A DNA stretch of 24,657 bases from positions 1-24,657 of the forward strand of contig DMXI01000618.1 in NCBI GenBank assembly GCA_003483885.1, given 5' to 3'. Made by a program: the position numbers and the translations under genes. How positions within the stretch are numbered: the first letter of the stretch is position 1; the number at the start of each line of letters is the position of its first letter. The DNA is from Microscillaceae bacterium. Lineage in GTDB: Bacteria; Bacteroidota; Bacteroidia; Cytophagales; Microscillaceae. This document shows, piece by piece, positions 1-8,327 of this stretch. The notes beneath the pieces are model-generated. The model saw nothing but the letters and a program-made list of their open reading frames with translations, was not told the DNA's origin and searched no databases.

Positions 1-134
1 GAAATTCATCAATTCTGAACACTCTACCTGTCAGGTCTAAAGTGCTTCAAAAAGCTTTTTTCTCAAAGAAAATTCTTTAGCCGTAAGTTTATGAGACAAC
101 CTCTCTATTGTTGCATTAGGCAACTCATATTATC
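1..134. other. Left-edge spacer, no gene seen
   Basis: This is the sequence downstream of the first minus-strand gene. No open frame of useful length is visible on either strand. It contains a short palindrome, ACCTGTCAGGT (26-36), and an AAAAAGCTTTTT palindrome near 49-60. Similar ACCTGACAGGT palindromes occur between genes in many Bacteroidota, but neither element here has the stem and T-run of a convincing terminator. Confidence 0.4.
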
Positions 135-1091
135 TTAATATATCCGCATAGTCAGGCCTAACCCAATGCTCCATACATTTATATTTCCAAAGTAACTGGC
201 CACTTTGGTTCTAAGACCTCCATATAATTTGAACTTGGGCTGATTTACCAACGCATACTGTAAATGACTCCCCCACTCCAACCTCGCAGCAATATCATTG
301 CTAAAGTCGTTGGCTATCCTTACCTCAGTGCCAAAGTTCCAGCGCATTTGGCCCGCCAAGGCGTTAAAACCTACTAAAAACTCGGGGTACCACTCTGCAA
401 ACTCATCAATCATAAAGCCGAATCCAGCTCTGATTTCTACGTTACTGTTCGTTTCGGGCGCAAATTGCAACAACTGTAAATCGTGCGTAAAATAAGAGGT
501 TCGCTCGCTTAACACCTTCTCTGTGAGGTAATTGTAGCGATAATCAAAGGCCATTCCGAATCCATGTTTTTTCCCAAAACGTACCCTAGCACCAGGGCGA
601 AACACCTCATAATTATTGGGTAAGAAACCATAACTCGCTTTTAATTGAAAATAATTTCTTGGTTCGGCCTTGGGCTTTACCACTACCGGAAGCGGGGTTA
701 CTGTGACTGGATTTGGGGGTGGTAAAACAGGCGTAGAGTCTGCCACTGGTGGTTTTTCTTCGGGGATAGGTGCTGGATCTGGGTAATCATTGGCAGGAGG
801 CGGCGGTGGTGAATATGAAGGGGTATAGGTACTGGTTTGTGATTCTGAACTGGGGATACTGCTAAAAATATCTAATAAATCGATACAAGCATTAAAAATA
901 AATAAACATCCCTCTCCATTAAAATCACTGCCCGAACCTGAAGAACCTCCGCTTCCTGACGAACGCCGTTCACTCGAGCGGCGATTACTATTAGATTTGG
1001 CTTTTTTCTTAATTTGTCCAATTTTTTGCGCTTGGGCACTTATGTTTAAACCTAATATTAAGGCGATAATAAAAGCAACATAGTTTTTCAT
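135..1091 (-). CDS. Secreted outer-membrane barrel-like protein, paralogue A (proline-rich linker)
   Basis: I do not recognise a named family. The 318-residue product starts with a clear signal peptide (about residues 1-21, ending ISAQA), so it is exported. Next comes a basic, Ser/Arg/Gly-rich stretch (about 28-56), a short segment with two cysteines (C62, C69), a proline-rich linker (about 93-144), and a conserved C-terminal domain (about 147-318). That domain has alternating aromatic and hydrophobic strands with turn residues and ends SIGLGLTMRIY, with a terminal aromatic residue, as expected of an outer-membrane beta-barrel. Barrel membership is inference. The downstream gene on the same strand (1162-1998) is a close paralogue: the signal peptide, the IGQIKKKAKSNS-like start and the C-terminal domain match strongly while the linker differs. 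A third, diverged copy lies at 3283-4035. The signal peptide supports this start. Regulation is not evident. Confidence 0.8.
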   Translation of the reverse strand: MKNYVAFIIALILGLNISAQAQKIGQIKKKAKSNSNRRSSERRSSGSGGSSGSGSDFNGEGCLFIFNACIDLLDIFSSIPSSESQTSTYTPSYSPPPPPANDYPDPAPIPEEKPPVADSTPVLPPPNPVTVTPLPVVVKPKAEPRNYFQLKASYGFLPNNYEVFRPGARVRFGKKHGFGMAFDYRYNYLTEKVLSERTSYFTHDLQLLQFAPETNSNVEIRAGFGFMIDEFAEWYPEFLVGFNALAGQMRWNFGTEVRIANDFSNDIAARLEWGSHLQYALVNQPKFKLYGGLRTKVASYFGNINVWSIGLGLTMRIY

Positions 1092-1144
1092 GATTAGTGC
1101 AATTTAAGTCCTCTTTCTTCTATCTTTATTAATCGTAAAATCTA

Positions 1145-1158
1145 GTTTGATACTTTTT
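1145..1158. repeat. 14-bp direct repeat, copy 1
   Basis: GTTTGATACTTTTT occurs here, upstream of the 135-1091 gene, and again at 2013-2026, upstream of the 1162-1998 gene. The two copies bracket the second paralogue, as expected if the region arose by tandem duplication that included upstream sequence. It may instead be a shared regulatory site. Confidence 0.5.
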
Positions 1159-1161
1159 CAG

Positions 1162-1998
1162 TTAGTATACTCGCATAGTTAGACCAAGGCCAATGCTCCA
1201 TAAACCTACGCCAAAATAACTGGCTACTTTGGTTCTTAGTCCACCGTAAACTTTAAATTTAGGATTGTTTACCAGAGCATATTGCACGTGGCTTCCCCAT
1301 TCTACCCGGGCCGCAGTACCGTTGCTAAAATCACTGGCTACTCTTATTTCTGTGCCAAAATTCCAACGGGTTTGATCAGATAAAGCATTAAACCCTGCCA
1401 AAAACTCTGGGTAAAATTCATTAAACTCATCTCTCATGAACCCAAACCCAGCTCTAATCTCTACATCGTTGCTTACTTCGGGGGCAAATTGTATAAACTG
1501 GATGTCATGGGTAATGTAAGAAATTCGTTCTTCCAGAATTTTTTCTGATAAATAGTTGTAGCGGTAATCGAAGGCCATTCCAAATCCACGTTTTTTGCCA
1601 AAACGTACCCTGGCACCAGGGCGAAAAACTTGATAATTGTTAGGCAGAAAGCCATAACTGGCTTTAAGTTGAAAATAATGATGATCTTCTTTTTTGGGTT
1701 TTGGTTCACGAGATCGTTTTGTTTTACGATCAGACGACCTACTAGAGCTCCCTCCTGACCCTACTCCATTGAAAATTCCGGTTACACAGCCATCCAATAC
1801 ACTGGAGCAAACTGCTCCAGCGAAATCACTACCTGCCCCAGACGAACCTCTACTGCTAGAAGAAGAAGATCGACGTTCGCTTGATCGTCGCTCACTATTT
1901 GATTTGGCTTTTTTCTTAATTTGTCCAACTTTCTGCGCTTGAGCACTTATATGCAAACCTAACATGAAGGCGATAACAACGGTAATATGGTTTTTCAT
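1162..1998 (-). CDS. Secreted outer-membrane barrel-like protein, paralogue B (short charged linker)
   Basis: This 278-residue tandem paralogue of the 135-1091 product has the same plan. It has a signal peptide (about 1-21, ending ISAQA), an Arg/Ser-rich low-complexity region (about 31-58), two cysteines (C64, C71), a linker and a conserved C-terminal domain (about 108-278) starting YFQLKASYGFLPNNY. The linker is the main difference: here it is a short Ser- then Lys/Arg/Glu-rich segment (about 82-107) instead of a long proline-rich one. The C-terminal domain is similar over its whole length, including DYRYNYL, a conserved THD motif, GFGFM and the final SIGLGLTMR. No known family is recognised; an outer-membrane barrel is inferred from strand periodicity and the terminal aromatic residue. 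It lies 70 bp upstream of its paralogue on the same strand, so cotranscription is possible. Confidence 0.8.
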   Translation of the reverse strand: MKNHITVVIAFMLGLHISAQAQKVGQIKKKAKSNSERRSSERRSSSSSSRGSSGAGSDFAGAVCSSVLDGCVTGIFNGVGSGGSSSRSSDRKTKRSREPKPKKEDHHYFQLKASYGFLPNNYQVFRPGARVRFGKKRGFGMAFDYRYNYLSEKILEERISYITHDIQFIQFAPEVSNDVEIRAGFGFMRDEFNEFYPEFLAGFNALSDQTRWNFGTEIRVASDFSNGTAARVEWGSHVQYALVNNPKFKVYGGLRTKVASYFGVGLWSIGLGLTMRVY

Positions 1999-2316
1999 GA
2001 TTGGTGTAAATGGTTTGATACTTTTTGGACTCGATACGACACCCTATCGGGGAATGCGTCAACCAATATTGTAAAAAAAGAAAAATTTATACACCCTTCT
2101 TGCCTTGTCCCATCAAACGATACTTTTACAGTAGGTAAGTTCCTCTTATCCAGAGCGTGTGATGGGGTAAGTTCACTAACCAATAGCCGTTTTTATTGCT
2201 TTGATTCCACCGACGTTATTACACAGGTTGTTTGCGCACTTAAATATGTCAAGTAGCTAATTTTTTTGTACAAGCACCGTGATTATAGATTATTTTACCC
2301 TCAAAAACATCAAGCC
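1999..2316. promoter_or_regulatory. Divergent intergenic region
   Basis: This spacer of about 320 bp separates the minus-strand barrel-like gene from the plus-strand PD40 gene and must hold both promoters. I did not find a good match to the Bacteroidota consensus (TTTG, about 19 bases, TAnnTTTG) on either strand. It contains the second copy of the 14-bp direct repeat (2013-2026). An open frame on each strand crosses it, but neither has convincing protein character. Confidence 0.4.
2013..2026. repeat. 14-bp direct repeat, copy 2
   Basis: This is identical to 1145-1158 (GTTTGATACTTTTT). It lies 15 bp upstream of the start codon of the minus-strand gene ending at 1998. The other copy is about 54 bp upstream of its gene, so a fixed promoter spacing is not conserved. 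That favours a duplication remnant over a core promoter element. Confidence 0.5.
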
Positions 2317-3282
2317 ATGAAAATATTACTTGCGTTATTATTCAGTGCTACGTCATTGGTATCACAAGCTCAAAGCTTAAACACGATTTTAGATAAGATT
2401 GAAGTAAAGATGGTCGCCCCTGGCACCATTAGCACTGGCGGATTTGAATACGGTACTACCGTTTCTCCCGATGGCCAATGGTTATCTTTTACCAAAGGAA
2501 TTAGTGGTTTCAACAGAAATACAATTCTGTTGAGTGAAAAGAAAAATGGTCAATGGCAGGCTCCCCAAATAGCCTCTTTCTCAGGGGAGTGGAATGATGT
2601 AAACCCTTATTTTTCAAAAGATGGCAAAGGATTGTATTTTGTATCGAATCGTCCAAGCAATGATCCTGGACTCAAGAAGAGAAATTGGTGGTATGTTGAG
2701 CGTAAAGGAAATAACCATTGGGGCAAACCCAAATTGGTACAAGGCAAGGTAAACGGGGTCCATGATATGATTTATCCAACCATTACCAGCCAAGGGAATG
2801 CGTATTTTTGTACCTATGACCTTCCTGGTGGCAAAGGCAGGTTAGATTTGTATCAATCTAAGTTGGTCAATGGAAAATACCAACCACCTGTTGCCTTAAA
2901 AAATCTCAATACAAAATATAGTGATGCTGACCCCGACATGTCACCCAATGGCAGGTTTTTCGCTTTTACAAGCACCCGCCCTGGCGGACTGGGTCATTAT
3001 GATTTATATATTTGCACCATAGATAAAAAAGGTAACATCGGAAAACCCATTCACCTGGGAGCCAAAATCAATAGTCGAGGAATGGATTCTGATCCTATTT
3101 TTTCGCCAGATGGTCGCAAACTTTACTTCTCGAGCAATCGGATTACACCCAGAAAAAAACATCCCAAAAAGTTTACTTCTTACCGGGCATTGGAACAATA
3201 TTTACAAAGTGCCGAAAATGGTTTGATGAACATTTATGTGGCCGATATTTCTCCATTACTTGATTACCTCAACCAAGAATAA
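2317..3282 (+). CDS. Exported PD40/TolB-like beta-propeller protein
   Basis: The 321-residue product has a signal peptide (starts MKILLALLF, ends VSQAQ), so it is probably periplasmic or envelope-associated. The body has several PD40 (WD40-like, TolB/OmpA-associated) repeats with the typical core 'SPDG.....F.S.R'. Clear examples are VSPDGQWLSFTKG, FSKDGKGLYFVSNRP, MSPNGRFFAFTSTRPGG and FSPDGRKLYFSSNR. Such propellers usually bind proteins or peptidoglycan-associated partners. There is no OmpA domain, and no N-terminal TolB domain is obvious. The frame is open upstream to a TTG at 2266, but the ATG at 2317 places the signal peptide at the N-terminus and is preferred. The TAA stop (3280-3282) directly abuts the stop of the convergent gene. 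Its substrate or partner is unknown; the surrounding barrel-like genes suggest an outer-membrane setting. Confidence 0.82.
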   Translation: MKILLALLFSATSLVSQAQSLNTILDKIEVKMVAPGTISTGGFEYGTTVSPDGQWLSFTKGISGFNRNTILLSEKKNGQWQAPQIASFSGEWNDVNPYFSKDGKGLYFVSNRPSNDPGLKKRNWWYVERKGNNHWGKPKLVQGKVNGVHDMIYPTITSQGNAYFCTYDLPGGKGRLDLYQSKLVNGKYQPPVALKNLNTKYSDADPDMSPNGRFFAFTSTRPGGLGHYDLYICTIDKKGNIGKPIHLGAKINSRGMDSDPIFSPDGRKLYFSSNRITPRKKHPKKFTSYRALEQYLQSAENGLMNIYVADISPLLDYLNQE

Positions 3283-4035
3283 CTACTCAAACCTAAAATT
3301 AAGCCCTACACCTACACTCCATAAATCGATGGATTCGTAATAGCGGGCATAAAAGGCATTAAAGCCTCCATAAATTTTAAAACTTTCAGTATTCAATATT
3401 CTGAATTTCAGCGCACCATTGGCCTCTACCCGGGGTGATATGCCTGCCGCATAGTTATAGGCGTATCGCCCTTCCATGGCCAGTTTTACCCCTTGGTCGA
3501 ACAAATAAAAGTCAAGCCCCAGGTTATAATCCTGAAACACATTTCTGGTGACTTCTTCGTATACTACGCCCACCCCAAGTCTCATCGCAAAGCTATTGGT
3601 AAGCACTGGGTTGAGCACAAACATTTGCCAATCGTGGGTGGCATATATATCTGTTTCGCCTAACTTTTCTTCTACCAAAATGCTATAGCGATAGTCGGTC
3701 GATAATAAGCCTAAATTTACTCTGATACGAGGACGATAAATATTGTATTTGATGGGAACAATGCTGGCATCCAGCATCACTTCTACTCCAAGCGGCACTG
3801 CATAATCTGCGCGATTTTCAATCCATTGGCTATTCCACTCTATCAGTTGGGTTAAAAAGAACAAATCAGAAGGATTACAACTGCTAATGCACCCCGCACC
3901 ATTGCTACATCCATCGCCACAACCTTCGCCAACTGATCCTGCCGCTCCTATAATGTCTCCTATTTGTGTATAACCAGGAGTAGAAGTTCCTAAACTCAGG
4001 ATAAAAAAGAATAGATATAAGTATTGTTTTTTCAT
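3283..4035 (-). CDS. Secreted barrel-like protein, diverged third paralogue
   Basis: The product has 250 residues from the chosen start. It has a signal peptide (MKKQYLYLFFFILSLG, ending about GYTQ), then a Gly/Cys-rich segment with five cysteines within about 30 residues (a GCGDGCSNGAGC pattern), then a strand-rich domain. That domain lines up with the C-terminal domains of the genes at 135-1091 and 1162-1998: YNIYRPRIRVNLG with the VFRPGARVRFG segment, TDYRY with FDYRY, ATHDWQMF with the THD motif, and LWSVGVGLNFRF at the end with WSIGLGLTMR. The frame extends upstream to 4107, but that would run through the upstream gene's terminator and bury the signal peptide. ATG 4035 is therefore preferred; ATG 4044 is also possible. 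Function is unknown; an outer-membrane barrel is inferred. Confidence 0.78.
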   Translation of the reverse strand: MKKQYLYLFFFILSLGTSTPGYTQIGDIIGAAGSVGEGCGDGCSNGAGCISSCNPSDLFFLTQLIEWNSQWIENRADYAVPLGVEVMLDASIVPIKYNIYRPRIRVNLGLLSTDYRYSILVEEKLGETDIYATHDWQMFVLNPVLTNSFAMRLGVGVVYEEVTRNVFQDYNLGLDFYLFDQGVKLAMEGRYAYNYAAGISPRVEANGALKFRILNTESFKIYGGFNAFYARYYESIDLWSVGVGLNFRFE

Positions 4036-4107
4036 TCTTGTCATAGTGTGTTCATAGGTACTTACCAAATTTAACGTTTTTTGGAAATAATGTTCCCAAC
4101 TATTCAC

Positions 4108-4137
4108 AAAAAAAGCCCCTGAAATTATCAGGAGCTT
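4108..4137 (-). terminator. Rho-independent terminator of the PAS sensor gene
   Basis: Read on the minus strand, this is a 10-bp stem with one C-A mismatch (AAGCTCCTGA / TCAGGGGCTT), a 5-nt loop and a run of seven T. It lies about 40 bp past the stop codon at 4179. It also argues that the next gene starts at 4035-4044 rather than at 4107. Confidence 0.8.
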
Positions 4138-4178
4138 GTATCATACATTATTAATGGAGTTAAAAACTTTGTCGCTGT

Positions 4179-7100
4179 TTATTTAGTACGTTCGGTAATA
4201 AAGCCTTCAAGGTATTTCAACACTCCGCTGTCATTGTACACTCCATACCCTTGCTCTGTTACATCTTTGTAAGAACCATCCGCGGTTTTGATGGTGTAGT
4301 CTACTGTATACTTATCTTTTCTCAGCAACGCTCCCTGAATCGTATTCCATACCTTATCACGGTGTACTGTATCTGTAATGCTATCGTATAGACCTTTTTG
4401 TGAAGTAAACTGGTTGGGATCATACCCAGTCAGTTTTTCCGCACCTTTGCTCACAAAGGCCATTGTCCAATCAGCATCAGGGTTACAACGGAAAAACATT
4501 CCTTCCACATTATTCACCAAGCTTCCCAAAAGCTCATCAGCATTGGTCAATTGTCGTGCAAAGGTTTCATAAGCAGCTTTAGCGCTTCCGCTAATACTGC
4601 GTACCGATACAATTCTAGAGTGTACTCCATTCATTTCTATGTTACGCCCTTGAATCTCCACTCTTATCAGCTCCCCGTTTTTATCTTTGAATGAAACTTC
4701 ATAAGGTTCCTCGCTATACTCTTGGATTTTTTGCTTGGAGATCACGGCTCCTTCCTCGGTCATGTGTTCAAATAGATTGGTGCCAATCAGTTCTTCTGGT
4801 GTATAATCCAGCAAACGCCCCAATGCCGGGTTTACATCTTTCACTACTCCTTGTTCATGAATCAAGATTCCTTCACTGGTAGCATCCAAAAACTTACGCA
4901 TACGTTCCTCAGCCATCTTTGCATCTTCTTCTTTCTTTTTGCGCGCCGAGGCATCTCTCAAAATTCCCACGAAAATCATACTGTCTTCTACCTGAGTTTG
5001 AGAAATAGACACATCAATTGGCAACTCGGTACCATCTTTTCTGCGGCTTGAAATTTCCACCGTTCGCCCTACTAGCTCTCTAATGTCTTCATTGATCAAA
5101 ATATCTACTGGATTACCAATCAACTCTTCGTCACTGTAGCCAAAAATACGCTCAGTAGCAGGGTTTACCGACTGAATGGCTCCGTTAGCATCAATACTGA
5201 TGATACTGTTTACTGCCGCATTCAAAATCCCTTCTACGGTGGCGGTCTGGTGTTTCAGTTGCTGCTCAGCCCGCTTGCGTCGGTCAATGTTTCTTAAAGT
5301 TCCAGCTACTCTCAATGGCGCACCATTTTCATCTCGCTTGGTTCCAGCAGTAGCCGAAAACCACATATATTCACCCCATCGGGTATACAATCGATATTCT
5401 ACTTGGTAAGGAGTCTTCCCTGTTTTGTCTATCAAATGTTCATAGAATGCCCTCAGGGTAGCCTCTCTATCTTCAGGGTGTAGGCGAGAACTCCAGCTAT
5501 CCAGTTTATTAGGGAAATCATAGTCATCAAATCCTAATAATGATTTAAAACGAGGCGACCACCAGGCTTCATTATCAGGGTTGATCGGGTCACTTTCTTT
5601 TACGTTCATTTCCCACACCCCTTCATTGGTCGCTGCTGTAGCAAGGTCAAAACGATCTACCGCATCTTGCATTTGGGTTTCGTTTTGTTTCCTTTCGGTA
5701 ATGTCTTGCGCAATGGCCACAAAAAGTGGGGTCTCTTCATCTTTAAACAATTGAAGATTAATTTCCACCTCATAAGTAGATCCATCCTTACGGTAGTAAG
5801 TTGTCTCAATCACCATGTTTTCTACTTCACTATTGCGCAAGGGTTCAATATGCTGTTCAAATCCTGCTCTATCAAACCTTGGCTCTATTTCGTAAGGAGT
5901 CAACTCTCTTAGTTCTTCCATGGTATATCCCAGGTTTTTGCGTCCCCTTTCGTTTACCTCAGTAAATTTTAGGGTATTGGCATCAAATAGGTATACTTCA
6001 TTGATAGAGTTATCCAGAATTTTAGCGTTTCGTTCAATATTTTTCTGAGACTCCTTACGATTGGTGATGTTTCGCATAAACATAGAAGCACCAATAATAT
6101 CTGCTGTGTCAGATTCAATTGGACTCAATGAGGTTTCAAACCAGGAACGTTTAAGACTTTCATCTCCATACATTTCTTCAGTGACGGTATCTTGCCCACT
6201 GAGTGCTTGGTTCCAAAGCGCCCTTGCTTTTCGTTTATCTTCCTCGTTGTTATAGATATCAAACCAGTTTTGGCCTTTCTTTAACTCTGCTCCATAAAAA
6301 TCCCTGGCAAATTCTTTAATCTTAGTATTGGCCAAAATCACTTCGTATTTATTGTTGATTGCGACAATACCCGCGGTAGAACTTTCCATAATCTCCTGCA
6401 ACTGAACAAAAGCCTCAGACAATTCTTTTTCTTTTTCTTTCAGCTGTTGCGTACGCTCATCTACTTTGTTTTCCAGATTGTTTTTGTACTCTTCCAGTTG
6501 CAAACCTTTGCGTCGCATTTCCTCTTGGGTAGCCTCCAACTCCTCCATGTTTTGGCGCATTTCTTCTTCTTGCGCTCTTAGTTGTTCCGCGCTTTGCTGA
6601 CTATCCTTGAGTAGTTTCTTAGTGTTTTCACTGGTTTTTACCGAAGCCAGCGTAGAGGCAATGTTTTCAGAAAGCCGCTCTACAAAATCTACCTGGTGGG
6701 TTTCCAGTGGTCGCAATGAAGCGATTTCCATCGCACCAAATACGTCGTCGTTTACACTGAGTGGTACAATGAGTAAATTTTTTGGATTGGTTTCGCCAAG
6801 TCCAGAAGTGATTTTAAGATAATTTTGAGGAATATTATTGAGTTGAATGCTTTGTTTTTCCAGTACTGTTTGCCCAAGCAAGCCCTGACCAAGGTGTATT
6901 TGCTTTTCCTGATACTTTCTTTTGTCATAAGCAAACCCTGCTTTTAGCTCCAGATAGTCAGTACTGCCAGCACCGTTTTGTCCTAGTAAGAAAATACCGC
7001 CTTGATTGGCTCCTACATATTTTACTAAATTAGAGATAATGTTATAAGAAAGGTCTTCGGGGTCTTGGTCGGTAGAACGCAGTATATTTCCAAACTTTGC

Positions 7101-8327
7101 AAATCCTTCGTTGGCCCAGTTGCGTCGCTTATCTTCATCTGCTACTTTTTTCAGGCTATCACGCATGTTTAGCAGCGTAAAGCCCAGCATATCTTTTTCA
7201 CTATTTACCTCAAATGGAAAGTCAAAATTACCTTTACCCACGTTTTCGGCAAATTCGGTATATTGTTTAAAGTTGCTCACCACCAGATTCAAACTACTGG
7301 CTACTTCTCCAATCTCGTTTTTACTGTCATACTCTACTTTAGCTACTACATCTCCAGTAGCTACTTCCTTTGCAGTAGAGGTGATTTTCTTAAGTGGGTT
7401 TACCACATTGGTAATGATAATAGCAGAACCAAACAACAGCGTAAACAGGTTCAGAATCATTGTAAACAAAAGTACCGATTGGAAGTTTGCCTGGCTATTG
7501 ATCAGGTTTTTCTGGTATAGGTTACTCAGTTCAAAATTTTTGGTTCGGATATCATCAATATTTGTATTGATAAAATTATCAGCTGCTTCTACATCTTTGT
7601 TTAGACTACGCTTGATTACATATCTGGCAGCTCTATTTCCTCCATCGGTAAGTGGATCTACTTTTTGTCCGGTTTTTTTATCTACACTATCTATCTTAGC
7701 TTGATTCAGCTGATTAATTTCGTTGGCAGTATCGGCTCGTCTTACATTTAGTGAATCTAAGTTGAAATCATCAAAATAAGTAGTATCTGCATCGGCCAAG
7801 TCGTTTTTGGTTACTTGTGGTGTATTGATTACCTGACTAATACTATCATCGATAAATATGGGATTTTGGATAATGACGTCCAGGCGGGATTTTATACCCT
7901 GGCTATTTTTACCCGATCCTTTCCATTTATTCTCTAGCTCATTTATTTTGTATAAGCTTTGTTCATAAGGAGATTTAATTTCAATTTGATTGTTGGGGTT
8001 AGCATTTGCTCTGATAAAGGCGGTTCCTCCTTTTTGAAGTGCATTCAGGTTGGCTTCATAGCTTTGAATAATGTCTTTGAGTTCTTCCTTGAACTCTACC
8101 TCTCCACTCACGATAGAATTCAACCGATATTCCATCCTTTGCAGTAAGTTTTCGTTTTCTTTTGAAACCTGAAGATATTTTTCATCCTCGATAGACTGCC
8201 CATTAGAGTAAACCGTAAGGCTATAGTTGACCAAAACCAATACTCCATTCACTATAAAAAACACAATTACCAACCGTTGGATACTTGTATTTCTTAACCA
8301 TCTACGCAACCAAGTAAATAAACTCAT
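4179..8327 (-). CDS. Membrane HAMP-GAF-PAS(6) sensor protein without output domain
   Basis: This is a 1382-residue signalling protein. Visible parts, in order: TM1 (about 18-40); an extracytoplasmic region (about 41-282); TM2 (about 284-309); HAMP (about 308-360); GAF (about 405-565); a long Glu/Gln-rich coiled coil (about 570-650) with the EEMRQNMEELEATQEEM motif often seen in Bacteroidota sensors; then six PAS domains starting near 648, 766, 890, 1027, 1142 and 1264. PAS hallmarks are clear, for example VNPATERIFGY and VNPALGRLLDY, and linkers such as DITERK are present. The protein ends at FITERTK, directly after the last PAS. No H-box, HATPase, GGDEF, EAL, receiver or methyl-accepting domain follows. 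It may signal through protein contacts or a separate partner. PAS4 (1027-1130) is short between its VNPATERIFGY and RRKDGTELPI segments. The start is supported by TM1 following a basic N-terminus; a terminator follows. Confidence 0.88.
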   Translation of the reverse strand: MSLFTWLRRWLRNTSIQRLVIVFFIVNGVLVLVNYSLTVYSNGQSIEDEKYLQVSKENENLLQRMEYRLNSIVSGEVEFKEELKDIIQSYEANLNALQKGGTAFIRANANPNNQIEIKSPYEQSLYKINELENKWKGSGKNSQGIKSRLDVIIQNPIFIDDSISQVINTPQVTKNDLADADTTYFDDFNLDSLNVRRADTANEINQLNQAKIDSVDKKTGQKVDPLTDGGNRAARYVIKRSLNKDVEAADNFINTNIDDIRTKNFELSNLYQKNLINSQANFQSVLLFTMILNLFTLLFGSAIIITNVVNPLKKITSTAKEVATGDVVAKVEYDSKNEIGEVASSLNLVVSNFKQYTEFAENVGKGNFDFPFEVNSEKDMLGFTLLNMRDSLKKVADEDKRRNWANEGFAKFGNILRSTDQDPEDLSYNIISNLVKYVGANQGGIFLLGQNGAGSTDYLELKAGFAYDKRKYQEKQIHLGQGLLGQTVLEKQSIQLNNIPQNYLKITSGLGETNPKNLLIVPLSVNDDVFGAMEIASLRPLETHQVDFVERLSENIASTLASVKTSENTKKLLKDSQQSAEQLRAQEEEMRQNMEELEATQEEMRRKGLQLEEYKNNLENKVDERTQQLKEKEKELSEAFVQLQEIMESSTAGIVAINNKYEVILANTKIKEFARDFYGAELKKGQNWFDIYNNEEDKRKARALWNQALSGQDTVTEEMYGDESLKRSWFETSLSPIESDTADIIGASMFMRNITNRKESQKNIERNAKILDNSINEVYLFDANTLKFTEVNERGRKNLGYTMEELRELTPYEIEPRFDRAGFEQHIEPLRNSEVENMVIETTYYRKDGSTYEVEINLQLFKDEETPLFVAIAQDITERKQNETQMQDAVDRFDLATAATNEGVWEMNVKESDPINPDNEAWWSPRFKSLLGFDDYDFPNKLDSWSSRLHPEDREATLRAFYEHLIDKTGKTPYQVEYRLYTRWGEYMWFSATAGTKRDENGAPLRVAGTLRNIDRRKRAEQQLKHQTATVEGILNAAVNSIISIDANGAIQSVNPATERIFGYSDEELIGNPVDILINEDIRELVGRTVEISSRRKDGTELPIDVSISQTQVEDSMIFVGILRDASARKKKEEDAKMAEERMRKFLDATSEGILIHEQGVVKDVNPALGRLLDYTPEELIGTNLFEHMTEEGAVISKQKIQEYSEEPYEVSFKDKNGELIRVEIQGRNIEMNGVHSRIVSVRSISGSAKAAYETFARQLTNADELLGSLVNNVEGMFFRCNPDADWTMAFVSKGAEKLTGYDPNQFTSQKGLYDSITDTVHRDKVWNTIQGALLRKDKYTVDYTIKTADGSYKDVTEQGYGVYNDSGVLKYLEGFITERTK

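Noticed and set aside
1987..2256. 89-codon plus-strand frame (and 62-codon minus-strand frame) between divergent genes
   Set aside because: Starts inside the signal-peptide region of the opposite gene, no family features, and the region must hold promoters.
3283..4107. Longer start (4107) for the third barrel-like gene
   Set aside because: It would place 24 residues before the signal peptide and overlap the terminator stem-loop of the upstream gene.
7111..7704. 197-codon plus-strand frame inside the PAS sensor gene
   Set aside because: Antisense to well-supported HAMP/GAF and extracytoplasmic coding sequence; composition is that of a shadow frame.
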